Positions 36,866 to 45,479 of a DNA stretch of 64,000 nt are shown here, piece by piece; position 1 is the stretch's first letter; each line of letters starts with the position of its first letter. The stretch is from an uncultured Sphingosinicella sp. Lineage in GTDB: Bacteria; Pseudomonadota; Alphaproteobacteria; Sphingomonadales; Sphingomonadaceae. Under the pieces are notes generated by a model. The model ran no database searches. It was not told the DNA's origin and worked only from the letters and a program-made list of their open reading frames with translations. Location of the stretch: NCBI RefSeq assembly GCF_902806315.1, contig NZ_CADCWD010000033.1, forward strand, positions 1 through 64,000, given 5' to 3'. The translations under genes were made by a program, and so were the position numbers.

Positions 36866-38464
36866 TCAGCTCACCATCCGCCGCAGCGTCTCGATCGTGT
36901 CGGCCTCATGCGCCGGTTTGTCGCGGCGGATGCGGGAGACGCGGGGGAAGCGCATGGCGAGACCGGATTTGTGGCGCTTGCTTTCGTGGATGCTGTCGAA
37001 GGCGACTTCCAGCACCAGGCTCTTCTCCACCTCGCGCACGGGCCCGAAGCGCTGGACGGTATTGTTGCGCACGAACCGGTCGAGCCACATCAGCTCCTCG
37101 TCCGTGAAACCGAAATAGGCTTTTCCCACGGGCAGCAGCTCGCCTTCCGGGCTCCAGCAGCCGAAGGTGAAATCAGAATAATAGCTAGAGCGCTTGCCGC
37201 TGCCGCGGGCGGCATACATGAGCACGCAATCGGCATTGAGCGGGTCGCGCTTCCACTTATACCAGTGGCCGACACGGCGGCCCGCCACATAGGGGCTGTC
37301 GCGGCGCTTCAGCATCACCCCTTCGATTGAGGCGTCGCGGGAGCCGGCGCGGATCTCCTCCAGCTGCTCGAAGCTCTCCGCCTCGATCAGCGAGGATAGG
37401 TCGAACCGCTCGGGGTTGAGCGTCGGCACGAACGCCTCCAGCCGCGCCCGACGTTCTTGCCATGTGAGAGAACGAACATCCTCCGCGCCGTCGAACAATA
37501 TGTCGTAGAGCCGGACGAAGGCGGGATAATCGCTCAGCATCTTGGGCGAGACGATCTTGCGCCCGAGCCGCTGCTGGAGCGCGTTGAAGCTGGCAGCGGC
37601 CCCGCCATGTTCCTCCGCGCCCTGGAACTCGCCCTTCACCAGCAGCTCGCCGTCGATTACGCCCTCCCGGTCGAAAGCCTCGGCCACTTCGGGGAAGCTG
37701 CGGGTGATGTCGTCGCCTGCCCGGCTGTAGAGCCGCGTCTCCTGGCCGACACGCACGATCTGGACGCGGATGCCGTCCCATTTCCACTCGGCAGCATAAT
37801 CATGCATCGAGACGCGTAGATCCTCGAGCCCGTGGGCGAGCATGAAGGGCCGGAAGACCGGCACATTGCGCGATGTCGGCTGCTCCGCCTGTCCATCCGC
37901 CCAGGCGAACAAGGCGGTGTAGGGCGGCCCGATCCCGTGCCACACCTCTTCCACCGCATCGACGTCCAGGCCGAAGGCTTCGGCCAGCGCCAGCTTGGCA
38001 AGCCGCGCCGAAATGCCGATGCGCAGCTCGCCGGTTGCGAGCTTGAGCAATGCGTAGCGTCCGCTCGCGTCGAGATGGTCGAGCATATGGGCAAGCGCCT
38101 GCGGTGCTTCGGAGCGGCCGAGGCCGGCCAGCCGTTCCACCACATTGCCGATCCTGAGCGTTCCGTCGTCGATGTTCGCCGGCTGCTCGATCCGCTTGGG
38201 CCAGAGCAGGGCAACGGTTTCGGCAAGGTCGCCGACATAGTCGCGGCTCATGTGGAAGAGCACGGGATCGACTCGCTCCTCCGTGATCGCGCGGATTGCG
38301 GCGGACTTCACCGCCGGCAGGTTGAGCTCGCCCGTGAGCGCCGCCAGCGCATAGCCGCGGTCGGGGTCGGGCGTGCGCTTCAGATAATCGCCGATCAGCT
38401 TCAGCTTCGCATTACGCGACCGCGTGTAGACAAGGGCGTCCAGCAGCTGGGAAAAATCGCGCAT
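36866..38464 (-). CDS. ATP-dependent DNA ligase
   Basis: The Met at 38464 (MRDFSQLLDALVYTRSRNAKLKLIGDY) gives 532 residues and is the usual family start; the track adds 18 codons. Domains in order are an N-terminal DNA-binding domain (residues ~1-200), the nucleotidyltransferase domain with catalytic Lys in AEWKWDGIRVQIV, motif III-IV region VIDGELLVKG and EGVMLKRRDSPY, then the OB fold (KWKRDPLNADCVLMYA). This family usually travels with an Lhr-like helicase, an exonuclease and PdeM, but none of those is adjacent here. It seals nicks in repair. Confidence 0.93.
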   Translation of the reverse strand: MRDFSQLLDALVYTRSRNAKLKLIGDYLKRTPDPDRGYALAALTGELNLPAVKSAAIRAITEERVDPVLFHMSRDYVGDLAETVALLWPKRIEQPANIDDGTLRIGNVVERLAGLGRSEAPQALAHMLDHLDASGRYALLKLATGELRIGISARLAKLALAEAFGLDVDAVEEVWHGIGPPYTALFAWADGQAEQPTSRNVPVFRPFMLAHGLEDLRVSMHDYAAEWKWDGIRVQIVRVGQETRLYSRAGDDITRSFPEVAEAFDREGVIDGELLVKGEFQGAEEHGGAAASFNALQQRLGRKIVSPKMLSDYPAFVRLYDILFDGAEDVRSLTWQERRARLEAFVPTLNPERFDLSSLIEAESFEQLEEIRAGSRDASIEGVMLKRRDSPYVAGRRVGHWYKWKRDPLNADCVLMYAARGSGKRSSYYSDFTFGCWSPEGELLPVGKAYFGFTDEELMWLDRFVRNNTVQRFGPVREVEKSLVLEVAFDSIHESKRHKSGLAMRFPRVSRIRRDKPAHEADTIETLRRMVS

Positions 38465-38565
38465 CGGGTCCGTAACGACAGGCGGCGCATAGATATCCGG
38501 CCTGCACGAAATCTGCACCGAAAAGCGATTGGCGCCTGCAGGCCGGGCGCGGCTAGTAAGCGGTC

Positions 38566-39423
38566 ATGCGCCGCTTGCTGATCGCTCTGCTTATCCTCGC
38601 CGCCGCAGCTGCTGCAGCCGCATTGTTCGGCTACTCGGTTGCGACATCCACGCCGTTGGTGCGGCGCGCCACGCTGGAACTCGACAACTGGCCGGAAGGG
38701 GCGGAGCCGATCAAGCTGGTGCTCATCTCGGACATCCATGTCGCGGGTCCCGACATGCCGCCGGAACGGCTCGCGCGCATCGTGCAGCAGATCAACCGGC
38801 TGAGGCCGGATCTGGTGGTCATTGCCGGCGACCTCATCAGCGAGAAACGGCTCTCGACCCGGCTTTATTCGATGGCCGATGCAATCCGTCCTTTGGCGGG
38901 CCTGAGGCCAAGGCTCGGCAGCTATGTCGTGCTCGGCAATCACGATCATTGGTATGATGCGCCGGGTGCGCGAGCCGCGCTTCATGCTGCGAAGGTGACT
39001 CTGCTCGACAATGACGCCGTGCAAGCCGGACCGGTGGCTCTCGGCGGTCTGGATGACGATTTCACCAAGCGTTCGAACGTACCCCAGACCCTAAGCCGGC
39101 TGGCCGCTCTGAACGGTCCCCGACTTCTCCTCAGCCACAGCCCCGATCCCTTTCCGGATCTTCCACCGGCGGTCGCGCTTATGCTGGCGGGCCACACGCA
39201 TTGCGGGCAGGTGGCGCCGCCGCTGATCGGGCCGATCAAGACGATGTCGCGCTACGGCAAGCGCTACGCCTGCGGCATCATCCGTGAGGGAAGCAAGACC
39301 CTGGTCGTGACCGCGGGGCTCGGCACCAGCGGCATCCCGCTCCGGCTCGGCGCGCTGCCGGACATGTGGCTGCTGGAAATGCGCGGCCGCCGGCCCGCGG
39401 TCAGATCAGCCGGAGCGCGTTGA
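38566..39423 (+). CDS. Membrane-anchored metallophosphoesterase (YkuE/YaeI-like)
   Basis: A 285-residue protein with an N-terminal transmembrane helix (RRLLIALLILAAAAAAAALFGYSV) and a calcineurin-like domain. Metal ligands are seen in LVLISDIHVAG (DxH), VVIAGDLIS (Asp), VLGNHDHWYD (NHD) and LAGHTHCGQVAPP (GHxH). Relatives hydrolyse lipid A precursors or other phosphoesters at the membrane. It is divergent from the ligase and overlaps the TMEM165-type gene tail to tail. Confidence 0.9.
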   Translation: MRRLLIALLILAAAAAAAALFGYSVATSTPLVRRATLELDNWPEGAEPIKLVLISDIHVAGPDMPPERLARIVQQINRLRPDLVVIAGDLISEKRLSTRLYSMADAIRPLAGLRPRLGSYVVLGNHDHWYDAPGARAALHAAKVTLLDNDAVQAGPVALGGLDDDFTKRSNVPQTLSRLAALNGPRLLLSHSPDPFPDLPPAVALMLAGHTHCGQVAPPLIGPIKTMSRYGKRYACGIIREGSKTLVVTAGLGTSGIPLRLGALPDMWLLEMRGRRPAVRSAGAR

Positions 39424-39967
39424 CCGCGACGATAAAGCCCCCGAGCAGGAACAGGACCGCGACGCCGTAGCGAATGGGCCTCAACGGCAGGGTCGTTTCG
39501 AAGTGAGCTGCGAGCAAGGCGGCGGGGGCTGCCGCAGCGACCACACCCGCGGTTGCCCCGAAAGCCGTGAGCACCGGCGCGTCATATTGGGCGGAGAGAG
39601 CGAAAGTCAGGAACTGCGTCTTGTCGCCGAATTCGGCGAGGAAGAAGAGGAAAGCGGAGGTGAGGAAAGCGCCCGTTTTCCACTCCTTGCCGATCTCCAG
39701 CGGCTTCTTGGTGAAGAAGCCCGTCGCGCCGGCATAGATCATGGCGACGGCGACCAGCAGCGAGAGCGCCCGCACCGTCACAATGCCGTTGACCATCGCC
39801 CCCGCTATGCCGGCGATCAGCGCATTGGCGAGCGCGCCCACGGCCGCTCCCGCAAGCACCGGCCGCGCGGCTCCGAAGCGAATGGCGAGAAAGGCGACCA
39901 GGATTTGAGTCCGGTCGCCGAACTCCCCGAGCGCGGCGGCGAGGAAGCTGGTGAGGAGTGCGTCCAA
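39401..39967 (-). CDS. TMEM165/GDT1 (UPF0016) family cation transporter
   Basis: A 188-residue protein with six helices and the duplicated signature ALGEFGDRTQILVAF and FLAEFGDKTQFLTFAL (ExGD(K/R)TQ). Family members export Mn2+ or exchange Ca2+/Mn2+ for protons. The gene ends inside the metallophosphoesterase 3' end (23-base overlap). No MntR/yybP-type riboswitch was seen upstream. Confidence 0.9.
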   Translation of the reverse strand: MDALLTSFLAAALGEFGDRTQILVAFLAIRFGAARPVLAGAAVGALANALIAGIAGAMVNGIVTVRALSLLVAVAMIYAGATGFFTKKPLEIGKEWKTGAFLTSAFLFFLAEFGDKTQFLTFALSAQYDAPVLTAFGATAGVVAAAAPAALLAAHFETTLPLRPIRYGVAVLFLLGGFIVAVNALRLI

Positions 39968-39976
39968 AGGGGTGCG

Positions 39977-40303
39977 TCAGGCGCCGAAGCGGACGGAAAC
40001 GGATGCGATCATGGCTTCGCTTGCCGCGTCGTCGACGCGCGTGCAACCGATCGCGTCCTGAAGCCGGTCAAGATAAAGGGCGGTTTCGCGCCCGCCGCTG
40101 GTGCTGGCGCGCGCGGCGCGCTCCAGCGCCTCGGCGAGCCGGACCACCGGGGTCAGACCGTAGGCGGCTGCGAGGCGGCTGATGCCGGCGACGGTGCGCG
40201 CAAAGTCGCGCGGCCCCTGGCGCTCCGAATAGCTGCGAAGGCATTCCAGCCGCTGGCAAAGCTCGGCCCTGATCATTAGCATCTCGTCACGCTGCGTCTG
40301 CAT
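39977..40303 (-). CDS. Conserved-looking helical protein, function unknown
   Basis: The Met at 40303 (MQTQRDEMLMIRAELCQRLECLRSYSE) gives 108 residues; the 74 codons the track adds upstream are atypical and cross a probable terminator. The protein is all-helical with an amphipathic four-helix look (RTVAGISRLAAAYGLTPVVRLAEALERAARA), a size and pattern resembling HPt-like or small regulatory bundles, but no phosphorylatable His motif is clear. It precedes the TMEM165-type gene in the same direction by 9 bases. Confidence 0.65.
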   Translation of the reverse strand: MQTQRDEMLMIRAELCQRLECLRSYSERQGPRDFARTVAGISRLAAAYGLTPVVRLAEALERAARASTSGGRETALYLDRLQDAIGCTRVDDAASEAMIASVSVRFGA

Positions 40304-40417
40304 CGTTCTGGCTCCCGGCCCTCGGGCACGAGAATGCGCGCATATGGTTGCCGCCCCGTTAAACGGCGGGCCGGTCTTGACAGACGCATGCCGAAAAGGC
40401 AGGAGCCGGCGCATATG

Positions 40418-40447
40418 AGCGGCGGCAAGCGCCGCTTTTATTTTTTC
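40418..40447 (+). terminator. Intrinsic terminator just upstream of rpmG
   Basis: AGCGGCG and CGCCGCT form a 7-bp stem with loop GCAAG followed by TTTTATTTTTT. It faces rightward, 29 bases before the rpmG start, with no gene ahead of it on that strand. A TTGACA box is at 40377-40382. It may be a leader attenuator for L33 or the end of a short RNA. Confidence 0.65.
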
Positions 40448-40475
40448 GCCACAACCAAGATGTGAAGAGGCTGCA

Positions 40476-40643
40476 ATGGCCAAGCCGGCAACCGTCAAGA
40501 TCAAGCTCGTCAGCACCGCCGACACCGGCTTCTTCTACGTGACCAAGAAGAATCCGCGGAACATCACCGAGAAGATGACCTTCCGGAAGTATGATCCGGT
40601 CGTGCGCAAGCACGTCGACTTCAAGGAAGCGAAGATCAAGTAA
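40476..40643 (+). CDS. rpmG: 50S ribosomal protein L33
   Basis: A 55-residue basic protein missed by the ORF track because of its size. It reads [20 protein letters not shown], then [20 protein letters not shown] and ends [11 protein letters not shown]. This is the Cys-free, alphaproteobacterial form of L33. A GAAGAGG ribosome site lies ~7 bases upstream. It is monocistronic, bounded by intrinsic terminators on both sides. Confidence 0.97.
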   Translation: MAKPATVKIKLVSTADTGFFYVTKKNPRNITEKMTFRKYDPVVRKHVDFKEAKIK

Positions 40644-40673
40644 GCCGCCGCGGGTTCGCCCGCCGGTGCTTGG

Positions 40674-40712
40674 AAAAAGGGCGTCTCCGCTGCGCGGAAG
40701 ACGCCCTTTTCG
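40674..40712 (+). terminator. Rho-independent terminator after rpmG
   Basis: AAAAGGGCGTCT pairs with AGACGCCCTTTT, with an inner CCGC/GCGG, 31 bases after the rpmG stop. The A-run and T-run make it effective in both directions, so it can also end the convergent GST genes. Confidence 0.92.
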
Positions 40713-40722
40713 TGTTTGCGGC

Positions 40723-41385
40723 TCAGTCGTATTCGGGCGGCCAGGGTAGCGGAAAGAGGTGGCGGTAGGGGCGTGCCTCGTCGACCACGCGGGCGAAGCT
40801 CGGCCGGGCGAGCAGCCGGCGGTAATACGCCGCGAGGTTGGGAAAGCTTGCGAACGGCGCCACGATGTTCGAATAAAAGAGCGCCGGAGCGGCCGCGCAA
40901 TCGGCGAGGCTGAACGCCTCCCCCGCTGCCCAGCTGCCGTGCGCAAGCTCCTTGTCGACCATGCCATAGGCTCGGGTGATGAGCCCCCTCGCCTCTTCCA
41001 CTCCGTGCGGGTCGGCCCGGCCCTCGGGACGCAAGGTGTCGACGACGATCTTCTGCAGCGGCAGCGACACGTAATTGTCGAATACGCGGTCGAGCATGCG
41101 CACCCGCAGCGCCGCATCGGGATCTTCGGGGATCAGCCGCGCCGGCCCGGGATGATGATCCTGGAGATACTCGATGACGAGGCTCGATTCGGGGACCGTC
41201 ACGCCTCTCGCCTCATCCCGGAGCACCGGGAACTTGGTCATGGGCCAGACGCGCTCCAGAGCCGCCCTCCGATCGGGATCGCCCAGATCGATGATCTCGC
41301 CCGTGAAGGAGGTCTCGTTCTCGTAGAGCGCGATCAGCGCCTTCTGGCAGAAGGAGGCGAACGGATGATAGTAGAGACGAAGCAT
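40723..41385 (-). CDS. Glutathione S-transferase family protein (second of pair)
   Basis: From the Met at 41385 the protein is 220 residues. The N-terminal thioredoxin-like domain (MLRLYYHPFASFCQKALIALYENE, FPVLRDEARGVTVPESSLVIEYL, where the cis-Pro and ESS contact glutathione) and a helical C-terminal domain (residues ~85-215) are clear. The gene follows the other GST by 4 bases, so the two are co-transcribed. Substrate unknown. Confidence 0.9.
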   Translation of the reverse strand: MLRLYYHPFASFCQKALIALYENETSFTGEIIDLGDPDRRAALERVWPMTKFPVLRDEARGVTVPESSLVIEYLQDHHPGPARLIPEDPDAALRVRMLDRVFDNYVSLPLQKIVVDTLRPEGRADPHGVEEARGLITRAYGMVDKELAHGSWAAGEAFSLADCAAAPALFYSNIVAPFASFPNLAAYYRRLLARPSFARVVDEARPYRHLFPLPWPPEYD

Positions 41386-41389
41386 CCGC

Positions 41390-42049
41390 TCAGGCGGCCT
41401 CTGCCGGCGCGTTCCGTTCGAATGGGGCGATCTGGTCCGCAAGCGCCTTCCGGAAGGCTGGCCGCGCCTCGCAGCGGAGCTGATAATCATGCAGCGCCGG
41501 CCGCTGGGCGACAAGGTCGGTGTGCCGGAGGAACCGGAGCACCGTCGTCATCATGAGATCGCCCGCGGTGAAGCGGTCGCTGTCCAGATATTCGCTGTCG
41601 CCAAGCCGGCCTGCCAGCGCATCGAGCCGTTTCTCCAGGAACTGCAGCGCACCCGGGCGCCGCTGCTTCGCCCACTCCTCGTTCGTGTAGAAGAGGTCGA
41701 TAAGGGTGAGGTTCTGCACGTGCGGCTCGATGCTGTTCAGGGCGGCGAACACCCACTGGGTCGCACGCGCCCGCGCTGCCGGGTCGCGCGGCAGCAGGGC
41801 TTCCGAACGCTCGCCGATGTGCAGCAGGATCGCCCCGGACTCAAACAAGGTGAGGCCGTCCTCCTCCAGCACGGGGACCTGGCCGAACGGCTGGATGTGC
41901 CGATATTCGGGCCGATCCTGCTCGCCTTGCTGGATGAGGCGCTCCTCATAAGACAGCCCCGCTTCCTCCAACGCCCAGCGGATACGAAGGTCGCGCACCA
42001 AACCGGCCGCGAACGGCGGCACCCAGGCGAAAGCCGTCACTCTGATCAT
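41390..42049 (-). CDS. Glutathione S-transferase family protein (first of pair)
   Basis: The Met at 42049 (MIRVTAFAWVPPFAAGLVRDL) starts a 219-residue GST; the 66 upstream codons in the track run through the MarR promoter. The thioredoxin-like domain has the glutathione site FGQVPVLEEDGLTLFESGAILLHI; the helical domain follows. The divergent MarR gene 76 bases away is a likely regulator. Confidence 0.9.
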   Translation of the reverse strand: MIRVTAFAWVPPFAAGLVRDLRIRWALEEAGLSYEERLIQQGEQDRPEYRHIQPFGQVPVLEEDGLTLFESGAILLHIGERSEALLPRDPAARARATQWVFAALNSIEPHVQNLTLIDLFYTNEEWAKQRRPGALQFLEKRLDALAGRLGDSEYLDSDRFTAGDLMMTTVLRFLRHTDLVAQRPALHDYQLRCEARPAFRKALADQIAPFERNAPAEAA

Positions 42050-42113
42050 TGTCTTCTCCCTCGCGTCTTCGCTGTTGCGACTCACGTCTGTCAGGTTGTG
42101 GAGCAGAGAAGAT

Positions 42114-42129
42114 GCATATACAAGTATGC
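42114..42129. promoter_or_regulatory. Possible MarR operator, GCATA-N6-TATGC
   Basis: A short perfect inverted repeat GCATA-TACAAG-TATGC in the 76-base divergent gap between the GST pair and the MarR gene, touching the chosen marR start codon. The size and symmetry fit a MarR-dimer site that would repress both directions. Confidence 0.4.
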
Positions 42130-42584
42130 CCATGGATGCCTCCGAGATCGGCCGCGCGATTGGCGCCGAATGCCTTTGCTTTCGATCGCGCCGTGTCGCG
42201 CGCGTGCTGACTCGGCACTTTGACGAAGCGCTGCGCCCGCTCGGCATTCAGGCGACGCAGCTCACGTTGCTGAGCGGCATCGCCGGGCCGGGCCCGACAG
42301 GCCAGACCATGCCTCGGCTCACGGCGATGCTGGCGATGGACCCGACCACCTTGTCGCGTAACCTCCGTCCGCTCGAGAAAGCCGGGCTGATCCTGATCGC
42401 ACGCTCCGAACGCGACAAACGCGTCCGCCTGGCTCGCCTGACCCCTGAGGGCGAGCGCGTCCTGGCGCAGGCGCTGCCGGTCTGGCGCGAGGCGCAGGAC
42501 CGGCTCGTCAATGCTTTGGGCGAGGACGCCGCGCTCGATCTGCGGACGCGGTTCGATGCGACGGCAGCGGTAACCCTGGTCTAG
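42126..42584 (+). CDS. MarR-family transcriptional regulator
   Basis: A 152-residue winged-helix protein from the Met at 42126 (the Met two codons later is equally possible). A dimerisation helix (FRSRRVARVLTRHFDEALRPLGI), the recognition region PRLTAMLAMDPTTLSRNLRPLEKAGLI and the wing ARSERDKRVRLARLTPEGERVL are present. A Cys-rich spot near the N-terminus (AECLCF) could sense oxidants or electrophiles, which would suit control of the divergent GST pair. Confidence 0.88.
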   Translation: MPMDASEIGRAIGAECLCFRSRRVARVLTRHFDEALRPLGIQATQLTLLSGIAGPGPTGQTMPRLTAMLAMDPTTLSRNLRPLEKAGLILIARSERDKRVRLARLTPEGERVLAQALPVWREAQDRLVNALGEDAALDLRTRFDATAAVTLV

Positions 42585-42587
42585 CTT

Positions 42588-43199
42588 CTAATCGGCCGTC
42601 GGCCGGAAGCGCCGCCTGCCCTCTTCCAGCTCGAACGCGAAGTGCGGCTTGATTTCCTTGTTGACGAACGCGCCCGCGGACGGGGCGGCAAGGAGCGCCT
42701 CATAGAGGCTGCGAGGAACGTCGAAGTAGCTGTAGCGGTCGCCGTCGCTGTACCAGAGATCGAGCGTGCGGCTTTCGTCGCGATACTCCGCGCGGTCGAT
42801 CGCGCTCGACGAGAGTTCCGGCATGGCTTCGCGCTCCTTCAGCAGCTGCCTCACCGCTTCGACGAACCGGATCACGGAGATAGGCTTCGAAACATATCCT
42901 TCCGCCCCCGCGTCGCGAATCCGGTCCTCGTCGCCTTTCGCGGCGTAAGCGGTGACGGCCATGATCGGGATCGACGACAGCGTCTCGTCGCCTTTCAGCT
43001 GCTCGATGATCTCCAGGCCGCTGATGTGCGGCATCTGGATGTCCATGATCACCAGGTCCGGCGCGAAAGCGCGGGCGCGGTCCACCGCCTCACGTCCGTC
43101 GCGCACCGGCTCTGCCTCGTAGCCGTGGGCGCGCAGGATGTCGCAGAAGAGCCGGAGATTGAGTTCGTTGTCCTCGACAACGAGGATTTTTTGTCCCAC
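42588..43199 (-). CDS. DivK-like receiver fused to a KTSC domain
   Basis: The GTG at 43199 gives the normal DivK-like N-terminus (GQKILVVEDNELNLRLFCDIL); the longer track start overlaps the divergent DUF3572 gene. Residues 1-~121 form a complete receiver: acidic Glu9/Asp10, phospho-acceptor Asp53 in LVIMDIQMPHISG, Thr83 and Lys105 (GYVSKPI). Without a stop the frame continues into residues ~130-190, a KTSC-type domain (SSAIDRAEYRDESRTLDLWY, then YSYFDVPRSLYEALLAAPSA). In Caulobacter DivK is a single-domain cell-fate switch feeding CtrA control. An AAGGAG followed 9 bases later by ATG (Met126) could also start the KTSC part alone. Confidence 0.85.
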   Translation of the reverse strand: MGQKILVVEDNELNLRLFCDILRAHGYEAEPVRDGREAVDRARAFAPDLVIMDIQMPHISGLEIIEQLKGDETLSSIPIMAVTAYAAKGDEDRIRDAGAEGYVSKPISVIRFVEAVRQLLKEREAMPELSSSAIDRAEYRDESRTLDLWYSDGDRYSYFDVPRSLYEALLAAPSAGAFVNKEIKPHFAFELEEGRRRFRPTAD

Positions 43200-43216
43200 G
43201 CGGCGCACCCTAAGCG

Positions 43217-43489
43217 ATGCGAATTCAGAGCACAAATAGCGATGAAGCGGAAACGCTGGCGCTTTCCGCGCTGGGCTGGACGCTGAGCGACGGCGACCGG
43301 GCGGCGCGCTTTCTGGCGCTCACCGGCCTTTCGCCCGAGGATCTGCGCGAACGCCTGGGAGAAGCTTCATTGCTCGCAGCGGCGCTGGGCTTCCTGGAAG
43401 CACATGAACCCGACCTCCTCGCCTGCGCCGACGCGCTGAACGTTGCCCCTGCGCGGTTGGTCGAAGCTCGGGGCGTGTTGGAACGATGA
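43217..43489 (+). CDS. DUF3572 family protein
   Basis: A 90-residue helical protein (AETLALSALGWTLSDGDRAARFLALTGLSPEDLRERLGE) matching DUF3572, a small alphaproteobacterial family often found beside divK, as it is here (divergent, 17 bases apart). Function unknown. Its end overlaps the HAD gene as ATGA. Confidence 0.88.
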   Translation: MRIQSTNSDEAETLALSALGWTLSDGDRAARFLALTGLSPEDLRERLGEASLLAAALGFLEAHEPDLLACADALNVAPARLVEARGVLER

Positions 43490-44112
43490 GCCGCCCCCTG
43501 CTCATAAGCGATTGCGACGAGGTGCTGCTCCACATGGTGAGCCACTTTGCCGACTGGCTCGACGAAGCCCACGACATGCATTTCGCTCTCGAGGCGCCCG
43601 GCTTCGCCGAAGCGATCCGGGACAGAAAAGGCAAGCCGGTCCCGCACGAGAAGGTCTGGCCCCTTCTCGACCGCTTCTTCGACAGCGAGATGCACCGGCA
43701 GAACATTGTCCCCGGCGCGGTCGAGGCACTGACCCGAATCGGTGAGCAAGCGGACATCGTCATCCTCACCAATCTTGGCGACGAATATCAGGCGAGCCGC
43801 GTCGAGCAGCTTGCAGCGTTCGACATCCGGCACCGGGTGCTCTGCAACCGCGGCGGCAAGGGCCGTCCGGTGCGGGAGCTCATCGAGGAGCTTCGCCCCA
43901 GCGTTACTGCATTTGTCGACGACCTTGCCGTCCATCACGAATCGGTCGCGAACCACGCGCCCGAGGTCTGGCGGCTGCATATGGTGGCCGAGCCGCGCGT
44001 TGCGACCCACAGCCCGAAAGCGCCTCACGCACATGCCCGGATCGACGATTGGAACGAGGCGACGCGCTGGCTGCTAGATCGCTTCGTCGATGGCCCGGCA
44101 CCTTTCGTCTGA
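43486..44112 (+). CDS. HAD-superfamily hydrolase
   Basis: A 208-residue HAD-fold protein. Motif I reads LISDCDEVLL, which keeps the first Asp, while the second is shifted to DCDE. Motif II is VILTNLGDEYQ, and motif IV is AFVDDLAVHHESV. The cap sits after motif I. The substrate is unknown. Translationally coupled to DUF3572 by an ATGA overlap. The region after its stop is the ccrM control region. Confidence 0.85.
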   Translation: MSRPLLISDCDEVLLHMVSHFADWLDEAHDMHFALEAPGFAEAIRDRKGKPVPHEKVWPLLDRFFDSEMHRQNIVPGAVEALTRIGEQADIVILTNLGDEYQASRVEQLAAFDIRHRVLCNRGGKGRPVRELIEELRPSVTAFVDDLAVHHESVANHAPEVWRLHMVAEPRVATHSPKAPHAHARIDDWNEATRWLLDRFVDGPAPFV

Positions 44113-44302
44113 GACTCGGCCGGTCGCAAATTTGGCTTTGTAGAGTTCTGAGTCTTTCCAGCCACACCACTTCAGATTGAGTCTTAAGTTCGGCTCGCGT
44201 CACAACATGTAGTAGGGGACTCTATCCGTTCCTACTACATGTTAACCTTTCTTAACGGTGCGTGTGAAGTCCCGCGACTTGACCAAGGCACAGCGCTGAC
44301 TC
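44113..44302 (+). promoter_or_regulatory. ccrM upstream region with five GANTC sites and paired TTAA motifs
   Basis: GANTC, the site methylated by CcrM, occurs at 44113-44117, 44150-44154, 44179-44183, 44218-44222 and 44298-44302. A TTAA-N6-TTAAC motif at 44242-44256 resembles the CtrA box (TTAA-N7-TTAA) with a one-base shorter spacer. In Caulobacter the ccrM promoter is activated by CtrA and silenced by GANTC methylation, so the arrangement suggests the same feedback. Confidence 0.6.
44204..44243. repeat. Perfect 13-bp inverted repeat with a GANTC in the loop
   Basis: AACATGTAGTAGG and CCTACTACATGTT flank a 14-base loop containing GACTC, and the right arm runs into the first TTAA motif. It has no T-run, so it is not a typical terminator. 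It may be an operator or a cruciform/RNA hairpin in the ccrM leader. Confidence 0.85.
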
Positions 44303-44309
44303 ACCCTAG

Positions 44310-45470
<1,161 letters not shown>

Positions 45471-45479
45471 TCCCGTGCG

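Noticed and set aside
37832-38581. 249-aa plus-strand ORF opposite the DNA ligase
   Set aside because: Antisense shadow; the ligase motifs on the minus strand are complete.
44231-44243. The ccrM-upstream inverted repeat as a terminator for the HAD gene
   Set aside because: No T-run on either side and it lies about 90 bases past the stop; a regulatory role is more plausible.
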